Source of the DNA: Pyxidicoccus trucidator
Lineage (GTDB): Bacteria; Myxococcota; Myxococcia; Myxococcales; Myxococcaceae
Length of the DNA stretch: 64,000 nt
Reading direction: 5' to 3'
Assembly (NCBI RefSeq): GCF_010894435.1
Contig: NZ_JAAIXZ010000006.1
Span: 62,001 to 126,000 of the forward strand
Below are positions 53,054-62,580 of this stretch, one piece after another; positions within the stretch are counted from its first letter, which is position 1; each line of letters starts with the position of its first letter. The notes below the pieces were generated by a model. It worked only from the letters and a program-made list of their open reading frames with translations. It did no database searches and was not told the DNA's origin. Position numbers and translations under genes: made by a program.

Positions 53054-53820
53054 GCGGCGCCCGGGGCGGAGGGCTCGGCGCCTCCGCTCGTGTGCGGCAT
53101 CAGCCCGGCGCGCAGCGCGAGAATCTGAGCGCGCGCCAGGTCCTTCAGCCGCTCCGTGTCCGCCAGCGTCATGCCCTTGGTGGAGATGGGCGTGCCCACC
53201 GTCACCAGCCCACGTGACGTGGCGAAGCGCCACGAGTGCTTCGGCAGCGCCCGGCGCGTCCCGCTCACCGCCAGGGGCAGCACGTCCGCCTGCGCTTCGA
53301 TGGCCAGCCGGAACGCGCCGTCCTTGAAGGGCAGCAGATCATCCGTCTTCGAGCGCGTGCCCTCGGGGAAGATCATCACCGGCATTCCCTTCGCCAGCCA
53401 CTCGCGGCAGCGGGCCATGGCCCCCGTGGCGGAATCGCGGTCCCCGCGGTGCACGGGGATGTCGCCGGCCATCCACATCATCCACCCCACCACCGGAATC
53501 TTGAAGAGGCTGGCCTTGCCCAGCCACTTCATCTCCCACGGCAGGTGCGAGATGAGGAACGGGTCCGCGTTGGACTCGTGGTTGCTCACCACCACGGTGT
53601 TCGGCGCCACCACGGCCGGCACCGGGCCGTGTACGCCGAAGCGCCAGAACGGCGTCAGCTTCGCCGCCGTGACGCCAATCAGCCGGAAGCAGCGCCCCGT
53701 CGCGTAGCGGTTCCTGTCGAAGGCCCAGGTGAGGATGGCCAGCGCCAGCTGCACGAAGAAGCCAACCAGGGCCACCAGGCCAATCTCGATCCACGTCCAG
53801 ATGGAGAGCAGTGCATTCAT
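53041..53820 (-). CDS. 1-acyl-sn-glycerol-3-phosphate acyltransferase (PlsC family)
   Basis: 259 residues. A membrane helix is at the start (IWTWIEIGLVALVGFFVQLALAI). The acyltransferase motifs follow: NHESNADPF (HX4D catalytic) near 80, GDIPVHRG, FPEGTRS near 155 and LPLAVSGTRRALP. It should transfer an acyl chain to lysophosphatidate in the inner membrane. The start ATG at 53820 is preceded by GAGG; a TTG at 53835 is the alternative. It lies 18 bases after the ExoIII gene on the same strand. Confidence 0.9.
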   Translation of the reverse strand: MNALLSIWTWIEIGLVALVGFFVQLALAILTWAFDRNRYATGRCFRLIGVTAAKLTPFWRFGVHGPVPAVVAPNTVVVSNHESNADPFLISHLPWEMKWLGKASLFKIPVVGWMMWMAGDIPVHRGDRDSATGAMARCREWLAKGMPVMIFPEGTRSKTDDLLPFKDGAFRLAIEAQADVLPLAVSGTRRALPKHSWRFATSRGLVTVGTPISTKGMTLADTERLKDLARAQILALRAGLMPHTSGGAEPSAPGAAPAA

Positions 53821-53838
53821 GAGAGCCTCGAGCAACCT

Positions 53839-54621
53839 TCAGCGGACCGCCGGGTCCAGGTCCACACTCACCGGGCAATGGTCCGAGCCCAGCACATCCG
53901 GGTGGATTCCGGCCTTCCGCACGTATGCCATGGCCGCCGGCGTGGCCAGCACGTAGTCAATCCTCCAGCCGATGTTCTTCTCCCGCACCCCGAAGCGCTG
54001 GCTCCACCAGGAGTAGTGCCCACCCGCCTTGTTGAAGTGGCGGAAGGTGTCCACCCAGCCGGCCCGAATCCACCGGTCGAACTCCTCGCGCTCCTCCGGC
54101 CGGAAGCCGCTCGTCTCGCGGTTCTCCCGGGGCCGGGCCAGGTCGAGGTCTTGATGCGCTGTGTTGAAGTCCCCCACCACCAGCACCCGGCCCCCGTCCC
54201 GCAGCGGCTTCTCCAGCCGCTCGAAGAGGCGCCGGTAGAACGTCAGCTTGTAGGGGATGCGGCTGAGGTCCCGGTCCTTCCCATTCCCGTTGGGGAAGTA
54301 GCCATTCACCACGGTGAGCTTCCCGAAGCGGGCAATCTGCAGCCGCCCCTCCACGTCCAGCTCACTGACGCCCAGCCGCGTCACCACGTCGTCCGGCTCC
54401 AGCCGGCAGAACAGGCCCACCCCGCTGTAGCCGGGGCGGTCCGCCGAAACGAAGTGGGTCTTCCAGCGCGCCGGAGCCCGGACCTCGTCGGGGAGCTGGT
54501 CCTGCCGCGCACGCACCTCCTGCACGGCGACCACCTGCGCCCGGGCCCCCGCCAGCCACGGCAGGAAGCCCTTGCGGTGCACCGAACGCAGACCGTTGAC
54601 GTTCCAAGAGACGACTCGCAC
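53839..54621 (-). CDS. xthA: Exodeoxyribonuclease III (AP endonuclease)
   Basis: 260 residues, normal for ExoIII. Catalytic motifs: VSWNVNGLR (Asn7), QEVR (metal Glu34), GYFPNG, GDFNTAHQDLDL (Asp-Asn), WRIDYVLAT and SDHCPVSVDL (final Asp-His). It should cut DNA at abasic sites and degrade 3' ends in base excision repair. The start is GTG at 54621. The plsC gene follows closely downstream and probably shares its transcript. Confidence 0.93.
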   Translation of the reverse strand: MRVVSWNVNGLRSVHRKGFLPWLAGARAQVVAVQEVRARQDQLPDEVRAPARWKTHFVSADRPGYSGVGLFCRLEPDDVVTRLGVSELDVEGRLQIARFGKLTVVNGYFPNGNGKDRDLSRIPYKLTFYRRLFERLEKPLRDGGRVLVVGDFNTAHQDLDLARPRENRETSGFRPEEREEFDRWIRAGWVDTFRHFNKAGGHYSWWSQRFGVREKNIGWRIDYVLATPAAMAYVRKAGIHPDVLGSDHCPVSVDLDPAVR

Positions 54622-54654
54622 GGAAGGCTTATGGCCCGGCCCGGGCGGTATTTC

Positions 54655-54688
54655 CAGCCCCTACCACGCACACTGGCGGTAGGGGCTG
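54655..54688 (-). terminator. Terminator hairpin of the lamin-tail lipoprotein gene
   Basis: CAGCCCCTACC pairs perfectly with GGTAGGGGCTG (11 bp, 12-nt loop), 11 bases after the stop codon at 54699 on the minus strand. Confidence 0.7.
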
Positions 54689-54698
54689 CCGGCTCTGC

Positions 54699-56678
54699 CT
54701 AGGGCTCGACCGGGCTGGACGCGTTCTGCGGCTGGCGCGTCGTCCTCAGGATGATGTCCGCGGCGTTGACGTTGGAGTCGTGCCCGTTGCCCTTCAGCGC
54801 GTCCGAGCCCGTCTGCATGCTGGCGGCGGTGGAGTCGACGTTGGCCTTGCGCTCGAAGCTGCCGCCGTTGGGCGGGTAGCCCTGGATGGCGGTGCCCTCC
54901 GGCCGGTTGGCGGTGCCATAACCCACCGTGTCCACCGCCAGCGGGTCCTCGGGCTTCGTCCCCAGGTCGGGCGGGCCCACGCGCACGTGGCCGCCACCCG
55001 TGGCGCTGGCGGACAGGTGGAAGAGCCCTTCCCAGCTCGCGTCTCCCTGGACGGGGGCGCTCGCGGGATACGCGTCGGAGACCACCAGGTAGTAGCTCCC
55101 CGGCGCGATGCTCGCGTCCGGGGGCAGGCTGAAGCTCAGGTAGTCCGGCCCCGTGGAGCTCTTGTACTGCACCTGCCAGCCACCGAGGTCCACCGTGCTG
55201 GCGGTGGGGTTGTAGAGCTCGATGAACTCGTCGTTGTCGCCCGCCGGGCCAGTCGCGCTGCCGCGCACGGCGAACTCGCTGATGACGATGTGGTTCGCGC
55301 CGACGCCCGTCACCTGGACGGAGGAGACCGCCGTCCGGGCGCCCAGCGTCGCGGACACCTGGCCCTGGCCGGCCGTGGAGCCCGCGGTGAAGTCGAACTT
55401 GGCGGAGAGCGTGTTGGCGGGCACCGTCACGCGCACCGGCGCGGTGCCGAGCGACGCGGGCTGCACCGCGAGCTGGACCTCCGTATCCACCGCCGGGGGC
55501 ACGTCGAGCACCACGGTGAAGGTGTGCGTCCTGCCGCCCGCCACCACCGCCGACTCGGGCGTCAGCATGGACAGCGACACCGGCTCGTCCACGGCGATGA
55601 CCCGCACGGTGGCCTCGCGCGAGACGTTCCCGAGGGTGGCCGTCAGCACGGCCTTCGTCACCCCCGGGTCCGCCGCCAGGTCCGCGCTCACCAGTACGGT
55701 GGCGGAGGTGGCGCCGGCGGGGATTCGCACCAGGTTGGTGTCTTCCACCACGACGGCCGGGCTGGAGGACCTCATCTCCACCCACACCTCCACGGGCGCG
55801 GGCTCCTTCAGCGTCACCCGGAGCGCATCCGGGAACGTCGGGCCGCTGAAGCCCGAGCGCGCGAAGGTGCCCGTCGGACCGAAGTCGGCCAGCGCCACCT
55901 GCGTGGTGCCCGCGTCGGTGGCGGTGCCTGCATCCGTGCCCGCGTCGGTGCCCGTGCCAGCGTCGGTGGCGGTGCCTGCATCGGAGCCAGCGTCCGGAGC
56001 CGGGCCCGCGTCGAGGTCGGAACCCGCGTCCATGCCAGCATCCACGTCGGAGCCAGCATCCGTGCCCGCGTCGACATCGCTGCCCGCGTCTGTGCCACTG
56101 CCAGCATCGGTGTCGGAGCCGGCGTCAGTCCCCGTGCCCGCATCCGTGTCGGAGCCGGCGTCAGTCCCCGTGCCCGCATCGGTGTCGGAGCCGGCATCAG
56201 TTCCCGTGCCCGCATCCGTGTCAGAGCCGGCATCAGTCTCCGTGCCCGCATCCGTGTCGGAACCCGCGTCCGTCTCCGAACCGGCATCCGTGTCGCTGCC
56301 CGCGTCGGTGCCGTCGCCCGCATCCGCGCCGCCATCCACGTCCGTCGACACACCTGAGTCCGTCACACCGGAATCAATCTGCAGCTCGGGCGTGACGGTG
56401 CAGTCATTCTCGCAACCGTCGCCGGAGGCGCGGTTGCCGTCGTCGCAACGCTCGGTCCCCTCCAACCGGCCATTTCCACAGACAGGGCTGCCGGCATCTG
56501 TCTCAGGAGCGGGCTGGCAGTTGCTCGGGCAGGTATCACCGTTGGCGGTGTTGCCGTCGTCGCACTGCTCGCCGGCCTCGACGATGCCGTTCCCACACTC
56601 AGGATCATCGCCGCAGGCGGTGACAAGGAGGAGCAACGCCGAGAGCGGCGCCAGCAGCTGCCGGAAGGACCAGGTCAT
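54699..56678 (-). CDS. Cysteine-rich repeat and lamin-tail domain lipoprotein
   Basis: 659 residues. Lipoprotein signal LSALLLLVTAC (lipid Cys22). Two Cys-rich repeats follow (CGNGIVEAGEQCDDGNTANG and CGNGRLEGTERCDDGN, DUF4215 type). A tandem repeat of Asp/Ala/Gly/Ser/Thr (units like GSDTDAGTGTDA) spans about 110-255. A beta-rich middle follows with Ig-like features. The C-terminal lamin-tail domain reads HIVISEFAVRG, DEFIELYNPTASTVDLGGW. Lamin-tail domains in bacteria occur in secreted surface proteins. The ATG at 56678 has GGAG 11 nt upstream. The acidic repeat should be extended and may bind calcium; that is inference. It ends at a strong hairpin. Confidence 0.85.
   Translation of the reverse strand: MTWSFRQLLAPLSALLLLVTACGDDPECGNGIVEAGEQCDDGNTANGDTCPSNCQPAPETDAGSPVCGNGRLEGTERCDDGNRASGDGCENDCTVTPELQIDSGVTDSGVSTDVDGGADAGDGTDAGSDTDAGSETDAGSDTDAGTETDAGSDTDAGTGTDAGSDTDAGTGTDAGSDTDAGTGTDAGSDTDAGSGTDAGSDVDAGTDAGSDVDAGMDAGSDLDAGPAPDAGSDAGTATDAGTGTDAGTDAGTATDAGTTQVALADFGPTGTFARSGFSGPTFPDALRVTLKEPAPVEVWVEMRSSSPAVVVEDTNLVRIPAGATSATVLVSADLAADPGVTKAVLTATLGNVSREATVRVIAVDEPVSLSMLTPESAVVAGGRTHTFTVVLDVPPAVDTEVQLAVQPASLGTAPVRVTVPANTLSAKFDFTAGSTAGQGQVSATLGARTAVSSVQVTGVGANHIVISEFAVRGSATGPAGDNDEFIELYNPTASTVDLGGWQVQYKSSTGPDYLSFSLPPDASIAPGSYYLVVSDAYPASAPVQGDASWEGLFHLSASATGGGHVRVGPPDLGTKPEDPLAVDTVGYGTANRPEGTAIQGYPPNGGSFERKANVDSTAASMQTGSDALKGNGHDSNVNAADIILRTTRQPQNASSPVEP
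55905..56345 (-). repeat. Tandem repeat array encoding Asp/Ala/Gly linkers
   Basis: Units of 18 and 36 nt (core GCCGGCGTCAGTCCCCGTG and variants on the plus strand) repeat in frame through the lipoprotein gene, giving DAG-spaced acidic peptide. The arrangement suggests length change by slippage. Confidence 0.8.
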
Positions 56679-56968
56679 GGGGGAAGACTCCATTGCGGCT
56701 TGCGGGGGCCTCCTTGAATCCCACAAATGTCCTCCATTTCGCAAATAGCGGCAGGCTACAGGCCCACCAAAACCTGCCGGTTTCAGTCCTTCCATGTTTT
56801 CCAGCAAATTCAGGGGCATGCGCGCCGACCGGACCGGGGCGCCGCCGACCACCGGGGTCTGGCGCGCCCCTCCCCTCCCGGCCCATGCCGGCCCCGTCCT
56901 GGCCGGTTCCTGGTGCCGAGCTCCGGCGGTTTCCGGACGGCGCCATCCACGCCATGACGCGCCGTCAC

Positions 56969-56990
56969 TTCCTGTGAAACCTCTCAGACA
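56969..56990. promoter_or_regulatory. Degenerate copy of the oxidase operator-like repeat
   Basis: TTCCTGTGAAACCTCTCAGACA matches the perfect palindrome at 57136-57161 at about 17 of 22 positions, with the same arm spacing. It is about 170 bases further upstream. Confidence 0.4.
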
Positions 56991-57135
56991 GCGTGTAGCG
57001 GCTCGCGGCAAGCGGCCAGAGTCCGCACGGTTACGCAGACCTGTTTACTTTCATGAAGTCAGGCAGCTACTGAGAAGCGTGAAACACGGACAGTGCGTCT
57101 GTGTTTGATGAGGATTTCCTCAGAAACATGCAAGT

Positions 57136-57161
57136 GATTCCTGAGACATCTCTCAGGAATC
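57136..57161. promoter_or_regulatory. Perfect inverted repeat just before the multicopper oxidase start
   Basis: GATTCCTGAGA, loop CATC, TCTCAGGAATC: two perfect 11-bp arms with a 4-nt centre, ending 27 nt before the GTG start. It could be a repressor or activator operator, or form a hairpin in the mRNA leader. Confidence 0.6.
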
Positions 57162-57188
57162 CCATGCGCCCGCACCCCAGGGGGAAGC

Positions 57189-60100
57189 GTGTTCTCAACC
57201 GTGAATCGACGCAAGGACAGGGGCACCCTGTCCGAAGGCAGGCGCACGCCCGCGCTCGGCCGTTCCGTGCTGGCGGCGGTGCTGACCTCGGCCCTCGCCT
57301 GCCAGCCAGACGCCGCGGGCGGAGCAGCCGCGCCCGGCTACCAGCCCATCAGCCCTCCCAACACCGAGCAGGTGGAGGCCTCGGCCCAGCCGCTCACCGC
57401 GCCGACCTGCGCACGCACCGTCACCGCGGAGGTGGTGGCCCTGGACCAGGTCTACACCTACAACCGGCTCGGCTCTTACAACCCCACGGGCATGGTGTAT
57501 GCCCTTCGTGAGGACGTGGAGGCCATCTCCACGAGCAAGCCCATTGGCCCGGGCAACGCGCGCCTGAAGGTGAGCAAGCGCCCCCGCCCGCTGGCGCTGC
57601 GCGCCAACGTGGGCGACTGCCTCAACGTGAAGTTCACCAACTGGCTGGCGCCCACGCGCTCGATGATTCCCAGCCCCAGCCAGTCGCAGCCCGGCCCCAG
57701 CAGGGCGGGAGGCTCCACCTCCATCAGCTTCCTGCAGAAGGCCCTGCCCACCTGGGTGTGGGACCTGACGTATGACCCGGTCCTCTCCCTCATCAACAAC
57801 AAGGCCGTGGGCGGCCGGTGGTTCTTCCCGAACCAGGAGCTGGAGTTCGAGAGCGACCACAAGGACGACTCCCCCGCCACGCGCCATGCGTCGCTCCACA
57901 TCCAGGGCCTGCAGTACGTCAACATGGCCTCGGACGGCGCCAACGTGGGCTTCAATGGCAGCAGCCTCGTGGCCCCCGGCAACAGCATTGACCAGACGTG
58001 GTACGCGGACCACGAGGGCACCTTCTTCTTCTACAGCATGGGCGCCTCGTTCGGCGGCCAGGGCGACGGAGGCTCCACCGCGCAGGGCCTCTTCGGCGCC
58101 GTCAACGTGGAGCCCCAGGGCAGCAAGTGGTACCGCTCCAAGGTGAGCAACGCGGTGCTCAAGGCCGTCACCACCGGCTCCAACCCGGACGGCACCCCGC
58201 GCATCAACTACGAGCTGGCGGACTCCACCGGCCGGCCGCACCTGGCCATCCTCGACGGCAGCAACCGCATCCGCCACGGAGACCTGGAGGCCATCATCAC
58301 CGGCTACCGCTCCACGGTGATGCAGACGAACACGTCCAAGGACCAGGGGCACTTCCGCGAAATCACCGCCATCTACCACGACGAAATCAAGGCGGTTCAG
58401 GCCTTCGACGAGCTGGAGTGGAACCCCACCTTCCACAGCGTGCGCGACGGCTTCGGCATCAACTACGGCGTGGCCGGCCTGGGCGCGGAGCTGCTCGCCA
58501 ACCGCGCGAAGATTGGCCCCACCAAGGACTGCGTCACCTGCGAGTACGAGGAGTTCTTCCTCGAGTCCTGGGCCAACGGCGACCCTGCGATGAACGTGGA
58601 GAAGGACGCCAGCGGCAAGGCCGTGGAGGCGCTCTACCCGGATGACCCGTCCAACGTGCACCACAGCTACCTGAGCGACCCGGTGCGCATCCGCAACATC
58701 CACGCGGGCCCCGCGGAGACGCACGTCTTCCACCTCCACGCCCACCAGTGGAAGTACTCGCCGGGCGTCAACGACTCCAACTACCTGGACTCGCAGACCA
58801 TCGGCCCGGCCTCCGCCTTCACCTACGACATCAACTTCGGTGGCTCCGGCAACCGCAACCTCACCGCGGGCGACTCCATCCACCACTGCCACCTGTACCC
58901 GCACTTCGCCCAGGGCATGTGGGCCCTCTGGCGCGTCCATGACGTGTTCGAGGCGGGCACCAAGGACCGCATGCTGCCGGACGCGGAGATTTCCGGCGGC
59001 ACGCCCAACCCGGCCGTCATCCCCATTCCCCAGCGGGCCATGCCGCCCATGCCCACGTACGCGGCCACCGTGGTCAGCACGCCGTCCGGCAACATGACGC
59101 GGCCCGCCTTCCCCGGCTTCCCCTTCTACATCGCCGGCCTGGCCGGCCGACGCGCGCCCCAGGCGCCGCTGGACCTGGAGTACGACGGCGGGCTGCCGCG
59201 CCACATCGTCACGCGCGCGGTGGGTCCGGTGACGTACGGCAACGACGGCCGCTTCGACGTGGACCCCTCCGCGCTCAACATCAAGCTGCTGCCCCAGAAC
59301 GGCACGGCGATGGAGCAGGCGGCCATGTCCTTCCACGCGGGCACCTTCCCCAACGCCGCGGCGGCGGTCACCTACCACGGCGACGCGGCGAGGTCCTACC
59401 CGGCCTACACGCCGTCGGGCGCAAGCGGGCGCTTCCTCATCAACGGCCGCCCGGCGGTGGCCGGCGCGCCCTTCGCGGACCCCTGCCCCACGGGCGTGCC
59501 GATGCGCAACTACCGCGCGGCGTACCTGCAGGTCGCCATCCAGAACATGAATCGCGCAGGCTGGCATGACCCGCAGGGCCGGCTGATGGTGCTCAACGAG
59601 GACGTGGCGGCCACCCAGGACGGCAAGCGCCCTCCGGAGCCGTTCTTCTTCCGCGCCGCTTCGAACGACTGCATCAACTTCTACGCCACCAACATCATCC
59701 CCGCGCACCTGAACCCGGATGACTTCCAGATCTACACGCCCACGGACATCATCGGGCAGCACATCCACCTGGTGAAGTTCGACGTGACGGCGTCCGACGG
59801 CGCCGGCAATGGGTGGAACTACGAGGACGGGACGCTGTCCGCGGACACGGTGGAGCACCGCATCCACCTGGCCAACGCGGCCGGCGGCGCCTTCGCGGTG
59901 GACGGCAACGTGGGCGAGACGGGCCCTCGGACGCTGCTCACCATCCCCGCCACGCACCCGCGCATCCCCCGCGCTCCGCCGACGGCGCAGACCACCGTGC
60001 AGCGCTGGTGGGCGGACCCGCTGGGCACCACCTCGACGGGCAAGCAGCACACGCTGGAGACTGTCTTCACGCACGACCACTTCGGCCCGTCGTCACACCA

Positions 60101-62474
60101 GCAGCACGGCTTCTACGGCGCGCTCATCGTCGAGGAGCCGGGCTCCAAGTGGAAGGACCCGAAGAGCGGCGTGTACTTCGGCTCGCGAGTGGCCGACGGT
60201 GGCCCCACCAGCTGGCGCGCGAACATCATCACCGCGAACCCCGCCAACAGCTTCCGTGAGTTCGCGCTCGCCTTCGCCGACTACGTCCCCTACTACGACG
60301 AGTGCGGCAAGCCGGTGAACCCTCCCAACTACAAGGAGGAGAAGCTGCCCATCGCCATCGGCTTCGGGAGCACGCCGATGCCGGAGGCCATCAGCGCCGC
60401 GGACCCGGGCGCGATGACGGTCAACTACTACAACGAGCCCATCCCCCTGCGCATCTCCCAGCGCTACAGCTGCAGCGACCGCGCGCAGTACACGGACTGG
60501 CGCGGAGACATGGCCAACGTCTTCCGCTCGGACGTGCACGGCGACCCGTACACGCCGCTGCTGGAGGGCTACGTGGGCGACAAGGTCCGCATCCGCCTCA
60601 TCCAGGGCTCGGAGGAGGAGCAGCACTCGTTCAGCCTCCACGGCAACAAGTGGCTCAAGGAGATGTACGACCCGCACAGCGGCTTCTACAACGGCCAGGC
60701 CATTGGCATCTCCGAGCACTTCGAGTTCGACCTCAGCGCCGGCATGCCGCAAATCGTCGGCCCGTACGAGACCGCCGACTACATGTACATGAGCGCGTCC
60801 AACGGTGACCTGTGGAACGGCATGTGGGGCATCATGCGGACGTACAAGCGGAAGCAGATTGGCACGCGCTCGCTGGCGGACGTGGCGCTGCTCGCCGCGG
60901 ACAAGCGGCCGAAGCTCCAGCCTCCGGACGCCCAGGCGCGTGAGCTGACGGCCTATCCCCCCGTGCTGCTGGAGGAGCTGCCGGCCGAGGCCGGCCTGGA
61001 GCAGCTGAGCGAGCAGGACGAGGTGGTGCAGAAGTCCTACGAGGTGGACGAGTCCGGCAAGGAGCTGGAGCCCCGCACCGTGGAGCACCTGATGGCCGAC
61101 CGCGAGGCGATGATGAAGGTCGACGCCGACCTCGTCACCAAGTACGAGCTGGCGGGCTGGTTCGGCATCAAGCCCGTGCTGGTGGACTCGTGCCCCAAGG
61201 GCTCGCCGGTGCGCACGTACCGGGTCTCCGCCATCGACGCGAAGAACTGGCTGCCCAACAAGCGGCTCGTCTACAACGACGAGTACGCAATCTACGACCC
61301 GGACGCGATCATCTTCGCCCAGGACGCGCACCTGGTTCCGCTCCGGGACGGCAAGCGCAGGCCGGAGCCGCTCATCCTCCGGGCCCGCGCGGGCGAGTGC
61401 GTGCAGGTGTCGCTGACCAACCGGCTGCCCTCCACCCCGCTGCCGAAGACGGACATCTGGGCGCACCACTCCGCCATCACCGAGAACTTCAACGTCAACC
61501 AGGTGCGGATGTCGAACCGGGTGTCGCTGCATCCGCAGCTCGTCAGCTACGACGTGAACACGGATGACGGGGCCACCGTGGGCCTCAACGCGGTGCAGAC
61601 GGTGGCACCGGGCAAGACGCGCGTGTACCGGTGGTACGCCGGCGAGTTCAAGAGCTCGCCCAAGGGGTCGCCATTCCCCCTGGGCAAGGTGACGGGCATG
61701 GAGTTCGGCATCGTCAACCTGCGCAACATGGCGGACGTCATCAATCACGGCATGCACGGCGCCATCGGCGCGCTCATCATCGAGCCGACGAACTCGGCCT
61801 GGACCACCGACTCCGGCACCGAGGCCCAGGCGCGGGTGACGTACACCCGGCCGGACGGCTCGCAGGAGACGTTCCGCGAGTTCGTCAACCTCTTCCAGGA
61901 CGACCTCGGCCTGCAGAGCGACAACTCGAAGTTCTGGGACACCGACGGCCTGAACAGTGGCCGGTCGCTGCGGAACACGGCCGGCATCGACGACTCGCAG
62001 GACACGGGCCAGAAGGCGTTCAACTACCGCACCGAGCCGCTGTGGGCCCGGCTGGGAGTGCCGCCGCAGACGTCGCCCGAGGACATCAACAACTACGACC
62101 TGCGCGACATCCTCAGCTCCGCCGTGTACGGCGACCCGGCCACGCCCATCTTCACCGTGAATGCCGGTGAGCCGCTGCGCTGGCGGTTCGGCCACCCGAG
62201 CGGCCACTCGCGGCAGCACGCCATCTCCCTGCACGGCGCGGAGTGGCGGCGCAACCCGTGGGCGGCGGGCGCGCAGTCGCGCGTCATGGGGCCCAACGCG
62301 TCCTCGCCCATCATCGCCACCCAGGGCGGCGCGTCGGTGATGCAGTCCTACAACATCATCCCCGAGTACGGGGCCGGCGGCGCGTACGGCGTCAAGGGTG
62401 ACTACCTGTACCGGGACCACGCCAGCTTCCTCTGGAGCGGCGGCGGTCTGTGGGGCGTGTACCGGGTGAAGTAG
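57189..62474 (+). CDS. Giant three-module multicopper oxidase-like lipoprotein
   Basis: 1761 residues. Lipoprotein signal LAAVLTSALAC (lipid Cys38). The rest is three modules of similar plan, starting near residues 75, 766 (CPTGVPMRNY) and 1335 (CPKGSPVRTY). Module 1 has the type-1 copper site HHCHLYPHFAQGM (His566-Cys567-His568, His572, Met577) and HLHAHQW (His515/517/519). Module 2 has HDH (962/964) and HQQH (970/973) plus QHSFSLHG, but no such Cys. Module 3 has QHAISLHG and no Cys either. Large modular enzymes of this kind are known as Mn(II) or metal oxidases (MnxG type) and some act in copper resistance. The GTG start follows AGGGGGAAGC. Activity on Cu or Mn is inference. Confidence 0.85.
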   Translation: MFSTVNRRKDRGTLSEGRRTPALGRSVLAAVLTSALACQPDAAGGAAAPGYQPISPPNTEQVEASAQPLTAPTCARTVTAEVVALDQVYTYNRLGSYNPTGMVYALREDVEAISTSKPIGPGNARLKVSKRPRPLALRANVGDCLNVKFTNWLAPTRSMIPSPSQSQPGPSRAGGSTSISFLQKALPTWVWDLTYDPVLSLINNKAVGGRWFFPNQELEFESDHKDDSPATRHASLHIQGLQYVNMASDGANVGFNGSSLVAPGNSIDQTWYADHEGTFFFYSMGASFGGQGDGGSTAQGLFGAVNVEPQGSKWYRSKVSNAVLKAVTTGSNPDGTPRINYELADSTGRPHLAILDGSNRIRHGDLEAIITGYRSTVMQTNTSKDQGHFREITAIYHDEIKAVQAFDELEWNPTFHSVRDGFGINYGVAGLGAELLANRAKIGPTKDCVTCEYEEFFLESWANGDPAMNVEKDASGKAVEALYPDDPSNVHHSYLSDPVRIRNIHAGPAETHVFHLHAHQWKYSPGVNDSNYLDSQTIGPASAFTYDINFGGSGNRNLTAGDSIHHCHLYPHFAQGMWALWRVHDVFEAGTKDRMLPDAEISGGTPNPAVIPIPQRAMPPMPTYAATVVSTPSGNMTRPAFPGFPFYIAGLAGRRAPQAPLDLEYDGGLPRHIVTRAVGPVTYGNDGRFDVDPSALNIKLLPQNGTAMEQAAMSFHAGTFPNAAAAVTYHGDAARSYPAYTPSGASGRFLINGRPAVAGAPFADPCPTGVPMRNYRAAYLQVAIQNMNRAGWHDPQGRLMVLNEDVAATQDGKRPPEPFFFRAASNDCINFYATNIIPAHLNPDDFQIYTPTDIIGQHIHLVKFDVTASDGAGNGWNYEDGTLSADTVEHRIHLANAAGGAFAVDGNVGETGPRTLLTIPATHPRIPRAPPTAQTTVQRWWADPLGTTSTGKQHTLETVFTHDHFGPSSHQQHGFYGALIVEEPGSKWKDPKSGVYFGSRVADGGPTSWRANIITANPANSFREFALAFADYVPYYDECGKPVNPPNYKEEKLPIAIGFGSTPMPEAISAADPGAMTVNYYNEPIPLRISQRYSCSDRAQYTDWRGDMANVFRSDVHGDPYTPLLEGYVGDKVRIRLIQGSEEEQHSFSLHGNKWLKEMYDPHSGFYNGQAIGISEHFEFDLSAGMPQIVGPYETADYMYMSASNGDLWNGMWGIMRTYKRKQIGTRSLADVALLAADKRPKLQPPDAQARELTAYPPVLLEELPAEAGLEQLSEQDEVVQKSYEVDESGKELEPRTVEHLMADREAMMKVDADLVTKYELAGWFGIKPVLVDSCPKGSPVRTYRVSAIDAKNWLPNKRLVYNDEYAIYDPDAIIFAQDAHLVPLRDGKRRPEPLILRARAGECVQVSLTNRLPSTPLPKTDIWAHHSAITENFNVNQVRMSNRVSLHPQLVSYDVNTDDGATVGLNAVQTVAPGKTRVYRWYAGEFKSSPKGSPFPLGKVTGMEFGIVNLRNMADVINHGMHGAIGALIIEPTNSAWTTDSGTEAQARVTYTRPDGSQETFREFVNLFQDDLGLQSDNSKFWDTDGLNSGRSLRNTAGIDDSQDTGQKAFNYRTEPLWARLGVPPQTSPEDINNYDLRDILSSAVYGDPATPIFTVNAGEPLRWRFGHPSGHSRQHAISLHGAEWRRNPWAAGAQSRVMGPNASSPIIATQGGASVMQSYNIIPEYGAGGAYGVKGDYLYRDHASFLWSGGGLWGVYRVK

Positions 62475-62497
62475 CCACCCGTTCGTCGAGCAACACC

Positions 62498-62538
62498 GGG
62501 TGCGGCGCGGGTCTTCACCCCCCGCCTGCGCCGCACCC
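62498..62538 (+). terminator. Hairpin between the oxidase and YncE-like genes
   Basis: GGGTGCGGCGC (62498-62508) pairs with GCGCCGCACCC (62528-62538), a perfect 11-bp stem followed by a TTC-rich tail. Because the next gene starts 42 bases on, it may attenuate rather than stop transcription. Confidence 0.6.
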
Positions 62539-62580
62539 GCTTCTTCGTTTCCCTTCGCCGCCTGTTCCTCCGCACACCCC

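Larger units (their letters stand above)
56679..57188. promoter_or_regulatory. Divergent regulatory region before the multicopper oxidase gene
   Basis: This 510-base gap separates the minus-strand lipoprotein gene from the multicopper oxidase gene. The half next to the oxidase is unusually AT-rich for this genome (around 57040-57170). It holds the inverted repeats at 56969 and 57136 and isolated CTGAG/CTCAG half sites near 57070 and 57119. No gene is evident. Confidence 0.55.

Noticed and set aside
55905..56345. Repeat array considered as CRISPR
   Set aside because: The units are contiguous, in frame with a lipoprotein gene, and have no unique spacers.
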